Assembly: GCA_905236265.1 (NCBI GenBank)
Contig: CAJOOV010000205.1
Span: forward strand, 1-7,390
Length of the DNA: 7,390 nt
Direction: 5' to 3'
Source of the DNA: an uncultured Oscillospiraceae bacterium
GTDB taxonomy: Bacteria > Bacillota > Clostridia > Oscillospirales > Oscillospiraceae
Shown here: piece by piece, positions 1 to 6,364 of the stretch
How positions within the stretch are numbered: the first letter of the stretch is position 1
Layout of the letters: each line of letters starts with the position of its first letter
Translations under genes and position numbers: made by a program
Notes under the pieces: model-generated
Told to the model about the DNA's origin: nothing
Database searches by the model: none
The model's input: the letters and a program-made list of their open reading frames with translations, nothing else

Positions 1-3000
1 CCTCCATGGAGTGATATTCAAAGTGGGTGGTGATAATGTCGGTGGTGGTGTCGTCCGCCGGGTGCTGCACCGGGCAGAAGTCATAGATCTCCTTGTCGCC
101 GGGGATGACCACCATGCCTCCGGGATGCTGTCCGGTGGTGCGCTTGATGCCCACGCAGCCCCCTGCCAGCCGTTCCAGCTCCGCCCGGTTCGCCTTTCTC
201 CCCCGCTCCTCCATGTATTTCAGCACATAGCCATAGGCGGTTTTTTCCGCCACAGTGCCCACTGTACCCGCCCGGAAGACGTGGGAATCACCGAACAGCT
301 CAAAGGTGTAGCGGTGTGCCTTGGACTGGTACTCGCCGGAGAAGTTCAGGTCGATATCCGGCACCTTGGTGCCGCCGTAGCCCAAAAAGGTCTCGAAGGG
401 AATGTTGAACCCGTCTTTTTTCAGCATTGTGCCGCACTTCGGACAGGGACGGTCAGGCAGGTCAGCCCCGCAGCCGTATTTCACCTGATCCACGTCAAAG
501 TCGGAGAATTTGCACTTGGGACAGCGGTAGTGGGGCGCAAGGCCGTTCACCTCCGTGATGCCGGAGAAGAAAGCCACCAGCGATGACCCCACGGAGCCAC
601 GGGAGCCAACCAGATAGCCGTGAGCCAGAGAGTCCGCTACCAGCTTCTGGGCAGACATATAGATCACGTCGTATTTCCGCTCAATGATGCCGGGCAGCTC
701 CAGATCAATTCTGTCCTGTACGATTTTGGGCAGCTCCTCCCCGTACAGCTCATGGGCTTTGGAGTAGACCAGATATTCCAGCTCCTTAGCCGAGTCCTTC
801 AGCTTGGGGGCAAACAGCCCCCTTGGCAGGGGCGGGATATTGTCGCAGCGCTTCGCAATCCGGTTGGGATCTCCGATGACCACCTTATAGCAGTCCTCCT
901 GCCCCAGATAGGAGAACTCCTCCAGCATCTCGTCCGTGGTCTTGAAGTAGATGGGCATATCCTTGTCCGCATCGGAAAAGCCCTGCGCCGCCTGCAGGAT
1001 ATGGCGGTAGATCTCGTCCTCCGGGTCGAGAAAATGCACGTCTCCCGTGGCACAGCAGGGGATGTCCAAATCCTTTGCCAGACGCAGCACCGTGCGGTTG
1101 AACTCCCGCAGCTCCTCTTCGTCTCTCGCCTTGCCCTCTCCGATGAGGAAGCGGTTGTTGCAGATGGGCTGAATCTCCAGATAGTCGTACCAGCTTGCAA
1201 TCCGCTTCAGCTCCTCGTAGCTTTTGTGGTCTACAATGGCACGAAACAGCTCTCCCGCCTCGCAGGCAGAGCCGATAATCAGTCCCTCCCGGCACTGGTT
1301 GATGTCGCTTTTGGGCATAATGGGGCGGCGCTGGAAGTGCTCCAGATGGGACTTGGAGATGAGCTTATACAGATTGCGCAGGCCGTTCTGGTTCTTTGCC
1401 AGCACAATGAGGTGGTTTGGCTTCTGTCGGCGCTTGCCCAGCCTGCGCAGGGACTGCATGGCGGGGTTGATCTGGTCGATTCTGCTCACGCCCAGATCCC
1501 CCAGCATCTTCCGGAAGGGCACCATCATATAGCCCACCATGGCTCCGTCGTCGCAGGCACGGTGATGGTTGAACTCCGGCAGGTTCAGCCGGTTTGCCAC
1601 AATATCCAGCTTGTACTTGCCCAGATCGGGCAGCAGGTTCTGGGAGAGAATCAGCGTATCAATGGAGGCGTTGGGGAAATCCCTTCCCATGCGCTGGCAG
1701 CCCACCCGGAGAAAGCCCATGTCAAAGTCGGCGTTGTGGGCGGCAAGGGGGCGCTGACCCACCCAGTCCAGAAAGGCATTCAGCGCCTCGCTCTGGCTGG
1801 GGGCGTCCGCCACCATCTGGTCGGTAATGCCCGTCAGCTCCACCACCTCACGGGGGATGGGCTTCTCCGGCTTGACAAAGGTATTGTACCGCTCCCCGAT
1901 CTCCCCGTTTTTCAGCACCACGGCACCGATCTCCGTGATATAGTCCCGGTCGCTGTGCAGTCCGGTGGTCTCAATGTCGAAGCACACGATCTCGTCATCC
2001 AGCGTGGCATCCGTCTGGCCGTGAACCACCACCCGGTCGTCCACGTCATTGATATAGTACGCCTCCACGCCGTAGAGGATTTTGATTTTGTCCCCGGCGG
2101 CGTGCCATGCGTCTGGGAAGGCCTGGGCGATGCCGTGGTCGGTGACGGCAATCGCCTTGTGTCCCCATGAGATGGCCCGCTTTACGGCGTCCTTGATCTC
2201 CGTCAGGCCGTCCATGGTGGAAAAGCGGGTATGCAGGTGCAGCTCCACCCGCTTTTCCTCTGCGGTATCCCGCCGCCCCTCCGGTGCCTTCGCCGGGGCA
2301 ATGGCGGTGGGGCTGAGCTCCATCTCGTTGGAATAGCTGTTGATGCCCAGCTTCCCCTCTACCGCAACCCACATGCCCTTTTTGATCTGCTCGATCACGG
2401 GGTTGGCCTGACGGTTCTCCATGAACTTCGCCACCACAAGGGAATTGGTGTAGTCGGTGATATAGAAATTGATAACCCACGCCTTGCGCTTGGGCAGCTC
2501 CCGGTGCTCCACATGGAAGATTTTCCCGCACACCGCCACAAAGCCCATGTCCAGCGTCACGTCCTTCATGGGAATGGGCTTGCGGTGGATACCCTTGCCG
2601 TAGATCAGATCACCCTTCAGCACAGGAGCAGAAGAGCCGCTGCGCTGCCTGCGCTCCTTCGCAGGAGGCTCCGCCGGGGACACATGGCGCATCGCCTCTC
2701 TCCTCAGCGCCTCCGTCTGGGAAAAGACATCCTCCGGCTGCTCAAAATTCGGCTCCGGCTCCGGCGGGGCGTCCTCCGGCAGGGGCGGCCGCTCCTCCTC
2801 CGGCTCCTGGGGCTGTTCCGGCGGGGCAAAACGGATATGAAGCTGCTCCATACCGTAGCAGCCTGCCAGCACTGTGGCAAGGGCATTGACGCTGGCAGCG
2901 TCCGGTATAGCGCCGGAAAAGTCCGCCTCCAGCTCACAGCAGCGCCGGGAGCGTTGGATGCAGACATCAGTCACCGTACAGCATTGTGCAAGCTGGGCGA

Positions 3001-3064
3001 GGTAGCCGGTGGGGCGGCACTGGCTGAACAGCTCCAGCAGGGGGACAGGGGATGGAAAAGACAT
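1..3064 (-). CDS. polC: DNA polymerase III alpha subunit, PolC type (N-terminal 1021 residues; cut by left edge)
   Basis: Replicative DNA polymerase of Firmicutes with a built-in 3'-5' proofreading exonuclease. Domains in order: small N-terminal domain (about 1-75); Pro/Glu-rich linker (about 80-145); OB fold (about 168-258); PHP domain starting with HLHT (276-279) and TDHG (308-311); an inserted DEDDh exonuclease with D363/E365 in FDIETTG, HNADFD (443-448) and H501/D506; the rest of the PHP domain, including D675/H677; then the palm with GSRGSVGSS (820-828), a four-Cys zinc site (C848, C851, C874, C877) and catalytic DID (903-905) in PDIDLNFSGEYQ. The third palm aspartate, fingers and C-terminal parts should lie beyond the window, since the family is about 1400-1450 residues. 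The ATG at 3064 is certain: an in-frame TGA lies three codons upstream (3073-3071), and AAGGTGA (3077-3071) is a well-placed ribosome binding site. The frame is open throughout. It is transcribed divergently from the LCP gene. Confidence 0.97.
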   Translation of the reverse strand, partial: MSFPSPVPLLELFSQCRPTGYLAQLAQCCTVTDVCIQRSRRCCELEADFSGAIPDAASVNALATVLAGCYGMEQLHIRFAPPEQPQEPEEERPPLPEDAPPEPEPNFEQPEDVFSQTEALRREAMRHVSPAEPPAKERRQRSGSSAPVLKGDLIYGKGIHRKPIPMKDVTLDMGFVAVCGKIFHVEHRELPKRKAWVINFYITDYTNSLVVAKFMENRQANPVIEQIKKGMWVAVEGKLGINSYSNEMELSPTAIAPAKAPEGRRDTAEEKRVELHLHTRFSTMDGLTEIKDAVKRAISWGHKAIAVTDHGIAQAFPDAWHAAGDKIKILYGVEAYYINDVDDRVVVHGQTDATLDDEIVCFDIETTGLHSDRDYITEIGAVVLKNGEIGERYNTFVKPEKPIPREVVELTGITDQMVADAPSQSEALNAFLDWVGQRPLAAHNADFDMGFLRVGCQRMGRDFPNASIDTLILSQNLLPDLGKYKLDIVANRLNLPEFNHHRACDDGAMVGYMMVPFRKMLGDLGVSRIDQINPAMQSLRRLGKRRQKPNHLIVLAKNQNGLRNLYKLISKSHLEHFQRRPIMPKSDINQCREGLIIGSACEAGELFRAIVDHKSYEELKRIASWYDYLEIQPICNNRFLIGEGKARDEEELREFNRTVLRLAKDLDIPCCATGDVHFLDPEDEIYRHILQAAQGFSDADKDMPIYFKTTDEMLEEFSYLGQEDCYKVVIGDPNRIAKRCDNIPPLPRGLFAPKLKDSAKELEYLVYSKAHELYGEELPKIVQDRIDLELPGIIERKYDVIYMSAQKLVADSLAHGYLVGSRGSVGSSLVAFFSGITEVNGLAPHYRCPKCKFSDFDVDQVKYGCGADLPDRPCPKCGTMLKKDGFNIPFETFLGYGGTKVPDIDLNFSGEYQSKAHRYTFELFGDSHVFRAGTVGTVAEKTAYGYVLKYMEERGRKANRAELERLAGGCVGIKRTTGQHPGGMVVIPGDKEIYDFCPVQHPADDTTTDIITTHFEYHSME

Positions 3065-3101
3065 AATCGTTCACCTTGTTCGCTTCATTCGTCAATGGGG
3101 C

Positions 3102-3130
3102 ATTATATCACGTTTCAAAACATTCGTAAA
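3102..3130 (-). promoter_or_regulatory. Promoter of polC (SigA-like, extended -10)
   Basis: On the minus strand a perfect TATAAT (3107-3102) is preceded by TGA (an extended -10 TGn) and, 17 bp further upstream, by TTTACG (3130-3125; 4 of 6 matches to TTGACA). Transcription would start near 3095, leaving a leader of about 30 nt that carries the polC ribosome binding site. This implies polC has its own strong promoter here. Upstream genes cannot read into it because the neighbour is divergent. Confidence 0.8.
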
Positions 3131-3184
3131 GCAAGGGAAATACTGACAGATGCGGGTTTTCCGCCCCTTTTTAAAGGTTCTCCC

Positions 3185-3213
3185 TTGACGGTAGAGGAAA
3201 AAAAGGATACAAT
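3185..3213 (+). promoter_or_regulatory. Promoter of the LCP-family gene (SigA-like)
   Basis: TTGACG (3185-3190) and TACAAT (3208-3213), each one mismatch from consensus, are separated by exactly 17 bp. The predicted start is near 3220, giving a leader of about 75 nt before the ATG at 3295. Its -10 lies about 100 bp from that of the divergent polC promoter, so the two polymerase sites need not overlap. Confidence 0.82.
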
Positions 3214-3244
3214 GAGGCGAACTTATGCAGAATCACGGGGCAGC

Positions 3245-3265
3245 GCCTGTCGATTTTCGTCAGGC
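3245..3265 (+). other. Hairpin / 21-bp palindrome in the LCP gene leader
   Basis: GCCTG (3245-3249) and CAGGC (3261-3265) flank an inner CGA/TCG pair (3251-3253 and 3257-3259) with a TTT loop. A single T-T mismatch lies on each side of the inner stem, so the whole 21 bp is nearly palindromic. It sits roughly 25-45 nt after the predicted transcription start and 13 nt before the GGAGG ribosome binding site (3279-3283). No T run follows it, so it is not a terminator. It may be a leader RNA stem, an operator or chance; only the symmetry is seen. Confidence 0.5.
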
Positions 3266-3294
3266 CGTCATCTGAAACGGAGGATTTACATAGC

Positions 3295-4311
3295 ATGTCT
3301 AATGTGCGCAAGGTTATTTTGATGCTTCTTGCCGTTCTTGCTTTGATGATTATTGGCGCTTACGCCTTCCTACAGGTACAGCTCAACAAAATCAACCGCA
3401 TTACGGCAGACAAGACCGAATTTACCACAGAGGACTTCGATGAGGACACCACAGAGGAGGACACCATTGCCGAGGTGGATTGGGGCAACATAGATGGGGA
3501 TAAGAAGCCCGAAGAAATCCACGGCGTTGTCAACCTGCTTCTGGTGGGACAGGACACCCGTGTCCCCGGCCAGCGGGCCCGTTCGGACAGTATGATTATT
3601 CTCAGCATTGACAGCAACCGGAAGCAGATGGGCATGGTATCCATCATGCGTGACCTGTATGTAAAGATTCCCGGCTACAGCGACAATAAAATCAATGCCG
3701 CCTATGCCTTCGGCGGCTTCAGCCTTCTGGATCAGACCATTGAAACCAACTTCGGCATTCACATTGACTACAATGTGGAGGTTGACTTTGACGGCTTCAT
3801 CCACATCATTGACGCTCTGGGCGGTATCGACATCAAGCTCAACGCCGCAGAGGTGTCCTATATGGACGGTACCAGCGAGTACAGCGACTACAGCCTGCAG
3901 GATCCCACTCCCGGACTCAGCGTGGGCTATAACCATCTGGACGGCGAGGCGGCGCTGAAATACTCCCGTATCCGCTATGTGCGCACGGATAATTCCAGAG
4001 ATGACTTTGGCCGCACGGAGCGGCAGCGTATTGTGATCCAGACCGTATTCCAGCAGATGAAGTCGAGTCCGTGGACCGATTTGCTGAATCTGTACAATTC
4101 CGTCGCCAGCGACATCACCACGGATATGACCAATGACGAGATCCTCTCCATCGCCATGACCGCCTACAACTTTGGCGCAGACGCCATCTCCGAGTACCGT
4201 ATCCCCGAGGACGGGAGCTATTCCGGCGGTTCCAAACACGGCATGTCCGTGCTGGTGCCAAACGACTGGAATGTTTTGAGAGCCAACCTTCAGGAGTTCA
4301 TCTACGGATAA
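3295..4311 (+). CDS. LytR-CpsA-Psr (LCP) family cell-wall glycopolymer ligase
   Basis: 338-residue protein of the LCP family, whose members move lipid-linked glycopolymers (teichoic acids, capsule or other secondary wall polymers) onto peptidoglycan outside the membrane. A short N-terminal cytoplasmic end is followed by one membrane segment (about 7-29), an acidic stalk (about 41-75, rich in D/E/T) and the LCP domain (about 78-258). Residues matching the pyrophosphate- and Mg-binding set of characterised LCP enzymes are D87 and R96/D98 (in GQDTR and RARSDSM), R119 in SIMRD, R225/R227 in YSRIRY, and R240/R243/Q244 in DDFGRTERQ. All appear intact. The roughly 75-residue tail after the domain is not recognised. 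GGAGG (3279-3283) lies 11 nt before the ATG. It is a single-gene unit with its own promoter and terminator. The polymer it attaches cannot be told from the sequence, so no symbol (such as lytR or tagU) is given. Confidence 0.93.
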   Translation: MSNVRKVILMLLAVLALMIIGAYAFLQVQLNKINRITADKTEFTTEDFDEDTTEEDTIAEVDWGNIDGDKKPEEIHGVVNLLLVGQDTRVPGQRARSDSMIILSIDSNRKQMGMVSIMRDLYVKIPGYSDNKINAAYAFGGFSLLDQTIETNFGIHIDYNVEVDFDGFIHIIDALGGIDIKLNAAEVSYMDGTSEYSDYSLQDPTPGLSVGYNHLDGEAALKYSRIRYVRTDNSRDDFGRTERQRIVIQTVFQQMKSSPWTDLLNLYNSVASDITTDMTNDEILSIAMTAYNFGADAISEYRIPEDGSYSGGSKHGMSVLVPNDWNVLRANLQEFIYG

Positions 4312-4325
4312 CCATTGCACCATTG

Positions 4326-4357
4326 AAAGCCGCCCCGGATTGACCGGGGCGGCTTTT
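4326..4357 (+). terminator. Intrinsic terminator between LCP gene and sfsA
   Basis: A perfect 10-bp GC-rich stem (4329-4338 with 4344-4353) around a 5-nt loop ATTGA is flanked by AAA/TTT, giving up to 13 paired bases. It ends in TTTT on the plus strand, 14 nt after the LCP stop codon. In the opposite direction the stem is followed by only TTT, so it may also stop sfsA transcripts, less strongly. The sfsA stop codon (4360-4358) abuts the T tract. Confidence 0.93.
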
Positions 4358-5038
4358 CTACAGGAGAACCGGCACTTCATGGGTGATCTCCACCTCCAAA
4401 GGCTCCACATGGCATCCCAGAGCCAGCACATGCACCCCCTCAGCCGCAGCCCTGCGCAGCGCCTGAGCGAAGGCGGGGTGAGTCTCGTCATTGGGGGCGA
4501 CGCTGCGCATCCCCTCCATCTGAACCACAAAGACCAGCCAGCTCTCAAACCCCTCTTCCCTTGCATCAGCCAGACCCCGGATATGCTTCACTCCCCGGAG
4601 GGTGGGGGCGTCCGGGAAGCGGGCATGGCCGTCCTGCTCCAGCGTGACCCCCTTCACCTCCATCAGGTGCCGCCGCTCCCCCTCCTCCACCAGAAAGTCA
4701 AACCGGGAATCCCCGTGGGTGTACTCTGGCCGGATGCGGATGGGCTGCGAAAACAGCCCTGACCGGGGCAGATACTCCTCCACCAGACGGTTGGGTGCCT
4801 GTGCGTCGATGTTCACCAGCATATCACCCTTCCAAACCGCCGTGAGGTCATACGCCGTCTTTCTCGCCGGATTCTCTGCGGGCACCAGACTGACCTGCGC
4901 CCCCGGCACCAGAAGCTCCCGGCAGCGCCCGGTGTTCTTCACATGCACCCGCTCCTCCCTGCCCTGCAGCGCCACACGGGCAATAAAGCGGTTGGGTCTT
5001 TCCAGAAAAATGCCCCGAACCTCCTTCGGATACCGCAC
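4358..5038 (-). CDS. sfsA: SfsA family protein (sugar fermentation stimulation protein A homologue)
   Basis: 226 residues from a GTG start, the usual size of the family. SfsA proteins combine an N-terminal OB-like domain with a C-terminal nuclease-like (PD-(D/E)xK) fold. The E. coli member was linked to maltose gene expression and nucleic-acid binding, but the true role is unsettled. Visible family motifs (GTG numbering) are ERPNRF (13-18), HVKNTGRC (32-39), GDSRFDFLV (109-117), EVKGVT (127-132) and FPDAPT (141-146). D110 or D114 with E127 and K129 would form the nuclease-like site. An upstream in-frame ATG at 5101 would add 21 residues (247 aa), but that start has no ribosome binding site, the extra residues do not resemble the family, and a promoter lies inside the extension. 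The GTG at 5038 has AGGGGGAG 8 nt upstream. The gene is monocistronic, convergent with the LCP gene and divergent from the YgjV-family gene. Confidence 0.92.
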   Translation of the reverse strand: MRYPKEVRGIFLERPNRFIARVALQGREERVHVKNTGRCRELLVPGAQVSLVPAENPARKTAYDLTAVWKGDMLVNIDAQAPNRLVEEYLPRSGLFSQPIRIRPEYTHGDSRFDFLVEEGERRHLMEVKGVTLEQDGHARFPDAPTLRGVKHIRGLADAREEGFESWLVFVVQMEGMRSVAPNDETHPAFAQALRRAAAEGVHVLALGCHVEPLEVEITHEVPVLL

Positions 5039-5046
5039 TGACACCA

Positions 5047-5054
5047 CTCCCCCT
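5047..5054 (-). promoter_or_regulatory. Ribosome binding site that decides the sfsA start
   Basis: AGGGGGAG on the minus strand ends 8 nt before the GTG at 5038. The alternative ATG at 5101 is preceded only by AT-rich sequence without any purine-rich site. This is the main reason to choose the GTG. Confidence 0.75.
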
Positions 5055-5072
5055 GCTGTTTTTTCTGCCTCT

Positions 5073-5101
5073 ATGATACCACGTTTTTCCCGTTGTTTCA
5101 T
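5073..5101 (-). promoter_or_regulatory. Probable sfsA promoter (extended -10)
   Basis: On the minus strand TATCAT (5078-5073) is preceded directly by TGG (an extended -10), with ATGAAA (5101-5096; 4 of 6 to TTGACA) 17 bp upstream. Transcription would begin near 5066, after the ATG at 5101 and about 28 nt before the GTG at 5038, which agrees with the shorter protein. The -35 match is weak, so confidence is moderate. Confidence 0.6.
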
Positions 5102-5112
5102 CTATAAATACA

Positions 5113-5141
5113 TTTACAAAATATCATAAATGTGGTACACT
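5113..5141 (+). promoter_or_regulatory. Promoter of the YgjV-family/tdk/deoC operon (extended -10)
   Basis: TTTACA (5113-5118) and TACACT (5136-5141) lie 17 bp apart, and TGG directly precedes the -10, making it an extended -10 promoter. The start would be near 5148, leaving a leader of about 28 nt before the ATG at 5176. It is back to back with the sfsA promoter: the two -35 elements are only 11 bp apart, so the polymerases could compete. Confidence 0.8.
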
Positions 5142-5175
5142 GTTCTGCAACTCAAACGGAAGGGAGTGGAAAGCA

Positions 5176-5724
5176 ATGTCCCTGCTTGCCCAGTTAGTGG
5201 GCTTTGCCGCATTGGGCGTGTGCGTGCTCTCCTTCCAGTGCAGCACCTATTCCAGACTGCTGCTGTTTCAGGTGGGCAGCACCCTGCTGTTTATGGCGCA
5301 TTTCAGTCTCCTCGCCCTCTCCGGCACCCCTGCGGCATGGACGGCTGCCGCCTCCAATGCCATCTGTCTGGTGCGCAATCTGGTTTTTTACCACACACGG
5401 GAGCGAAACGGCCCCTTCTCCCCCCTTGCGGCAACGGTGCTGAAGGCCGGTGTTTTCTCCCTGCTGCTCACCGTGTTCGGCGCAATGACGTGGGGCGGGA
5501 TTGCCTCGCTGTTCTGCATCTTGTCCATGATCTGCAACACCGCCGCCATGTCCGTGCGAAGGCCGCAGGCGGTCAGGGCGCTGACGCTGGTGGGGATTCC
5601 CTTTTTGCTGGTCTATGACGTGATGACCTTTTCCATTGCGGGAATGCTCAACGAGTCTATCGCCGCCGTCAGTGCGCTGGTGGGGCTTTGGCGATACCGG
5701 AAAACAGAGAACAGGAGCGAATGA
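5176..5724 (+). CDS. YgjV family multi-pass membrane protein, function unknown
   Basis: 182 residues, almost entirely hydrophobic helices, recognised as the YgjV-type inner membrane family by its opening pattern LVGFAALGVCVLSFQ, then RLLLFQ, then MAHF, then the VRNLVFYH stretch. Predicted helices by eye: about 3-20, 28-48, 55-72, 84-103, 107-125, 134-152 and 157-172, ending in a basic tail (WRYRK). The three helices before and after the fourth look like two copies of one unit: each has an Arg-led hydrophobic helix with a central Gly, then an Ala/Ser-rich helix ending in an aromatic/basic stretch. This 3+1+3 layout resembles SWEET/PnuC-type carriers, which is inference. GGAAGGGAG (5158-5166) lies 9 nt before the ATG. 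It is first in an operon with tdk, one base between stop and start, so it is probably translationally coupled. The biochemical function of the family is not established. Confidence 0.85.
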   Translation: MSLLAQLVGFAALGVCVLSFQCSTYSRLLLFQVGSTLLFMAHFSLLALSGTPAAWTAAASNAICLVRNLVFYHTRERNGPFSPLAATVLKAGVFSLLLTVFGAMTWGGIASLFCILSMICNTAAMSVRRPQAVRALTLVGIPFLLVYDVMTFSIAGMLNESIAAVSALVGLWRYRKTENRSE

Positions 5725-5725
5725 T

Positions 5726-6349
5726 ATGGCCAAGCTGTATTTCAAATTCGGTGCCATGGGCTCTTCCAAAACGGCTCAGGCGCTTATGACAAAGTTCAAC
5801 TACGAGGAGAAGGGCAAGCATGTTCTGCTGATAAAGCCCGCCACCGATGACAGAGACGACAGCCGGGACGCTGACGGCAGCGTGCGCACCATGGTGCGCT
5901 CCCGGATCGGGCTGAGCGCCGAGGCGCTGGCTGTGGACGGGGACGAGGATATCCGCTCCCTGTTTCAGCGCCGCCACGCCCTGTCACCGCTGGATGTGCT
6001 GATTTGCGACGAATGCCAGTTTCTCACCCCGGCGCAGGTGGATCAGATGAAGGATCTGGCCGATTTGGACGATGTGCCTGTGCTGTGCTTTGGACTTCGG
6101 GCGGATTTCCAGACGAAGCTCTTCCCCGGCTCCAAGCGGCTTTTTGAGATTGCAGACAGCATCACGGAAATCAAGTCCGTGTGCCGCTGCGGACGAAAGG
6201 CCGTTGTAAACGCCCGTTTTGACGACAGCGGCGTGATTCTGGTGGAGGGAGACCAGATCTGTATCGGCGGCAACGACCGCTATGAGGGTATGTGTTACAA
6301 ATGCTACCGGGCGCTGATTCGTGACCGGGGCAGGAAAATCATTCACTGA
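5726..6349 (+). CDS. tdk: Thymidine kinase
   Basis: 207-residue TK1-type thymidine kinase, which phosphorylates thymidine (and deoxyuridine) to dTMP with ATP in the cytoplasm. Visible are the P-loop GAMGSSKT (9-16), DECQF (95-99) with the likely catalytic base E96, the FGLRADFQ segment (122-129), and the zinc-bound lasso domain with C153 and C155 (CxC) and C190/C193 (CxxC), followed by a basic C-terminus. The nucleotide-binding loop has Ser where the usual GKT/GKS motif has Gly. The ATG at 5726 is chosen because AGGAG (5713-5717) lies 8 nt upstream, the protein then begins with the family's MAKLYF, and the gene starts one base after the preceding stop. A longer in-frame reading from 5636 would overlap the YgjV-family gene and add 30 residues foreign to the family. 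It is followed 15 nt later by deoC, which fits deoxynucleoside salvage. Confidence 0.96.
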   Translation: MAKLYFKFGAMGSSKTAQALMTKFNYEEKGKHVLLIKPATDDRDDSRDADGSVRTMVRSRIGLSAEALAVDGDEDIRSLFQRRHALSPLDVLICDECQFLTPAQVDQMKDLADLDDVPVLCFGLRADFQTKLFPGSKRLFEIADSITEIKSVCRCGRKAVVNARFDDSGVILVEGDQICIGGNDRYEGMCYKCYRALIRDRGRKIIH

Positions 6350-6364
6350 CAAGGAGGAACCCCT

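Noticed and set aside
620..2170. 516-codon plus-strand open frame
   Set aside because: It lies wholly antisense to polC, whose reading frame is unbroken and matches all known PolC motifs. The translation is a low-complexity His/Leu/Val-rich mix with no recognisable domain, as expected for the mirror of a GC-rich gene.
3086..3127. Two copies of CATTCGT (3086-3092 and 3121-3127) around the polC promoter
   Set aside because: The second overlaps the -35, so a regulator site is imaginable. A single pair of 7-mers 35 bp apart is too little to support a call.
3151..3166. Small GCGG/CCGC hairpin between the divergent promoters
   Set aside because: Only four base pairs and no T tract; too weak to call a terminator or operator.
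2231..3322. 363-codon plus-strand open frame running from inside polC through the intergenic region into the LCP start
   Set aside because: Mostly antisense to polC, it crosses both promoters and ends just inside the LCP gene. There is no family match and no ribosome binding site, so it is a shadow frame.
3370..4566. 398-codon minus-strand open frame
   Set aside because: Antisense to the LCP gene and out of frame with sfsA, it would also have to read across the terminator stem. The peptide resembles no family.
5636..5725. N-terminal extension of tdk by 30 codons
   Set aside because: It would overlap the YgjV-family gene and has no ribosome binding site at that start. The ATG at 5726 has a good site and gives the normal thymidine kinase N-terminus.
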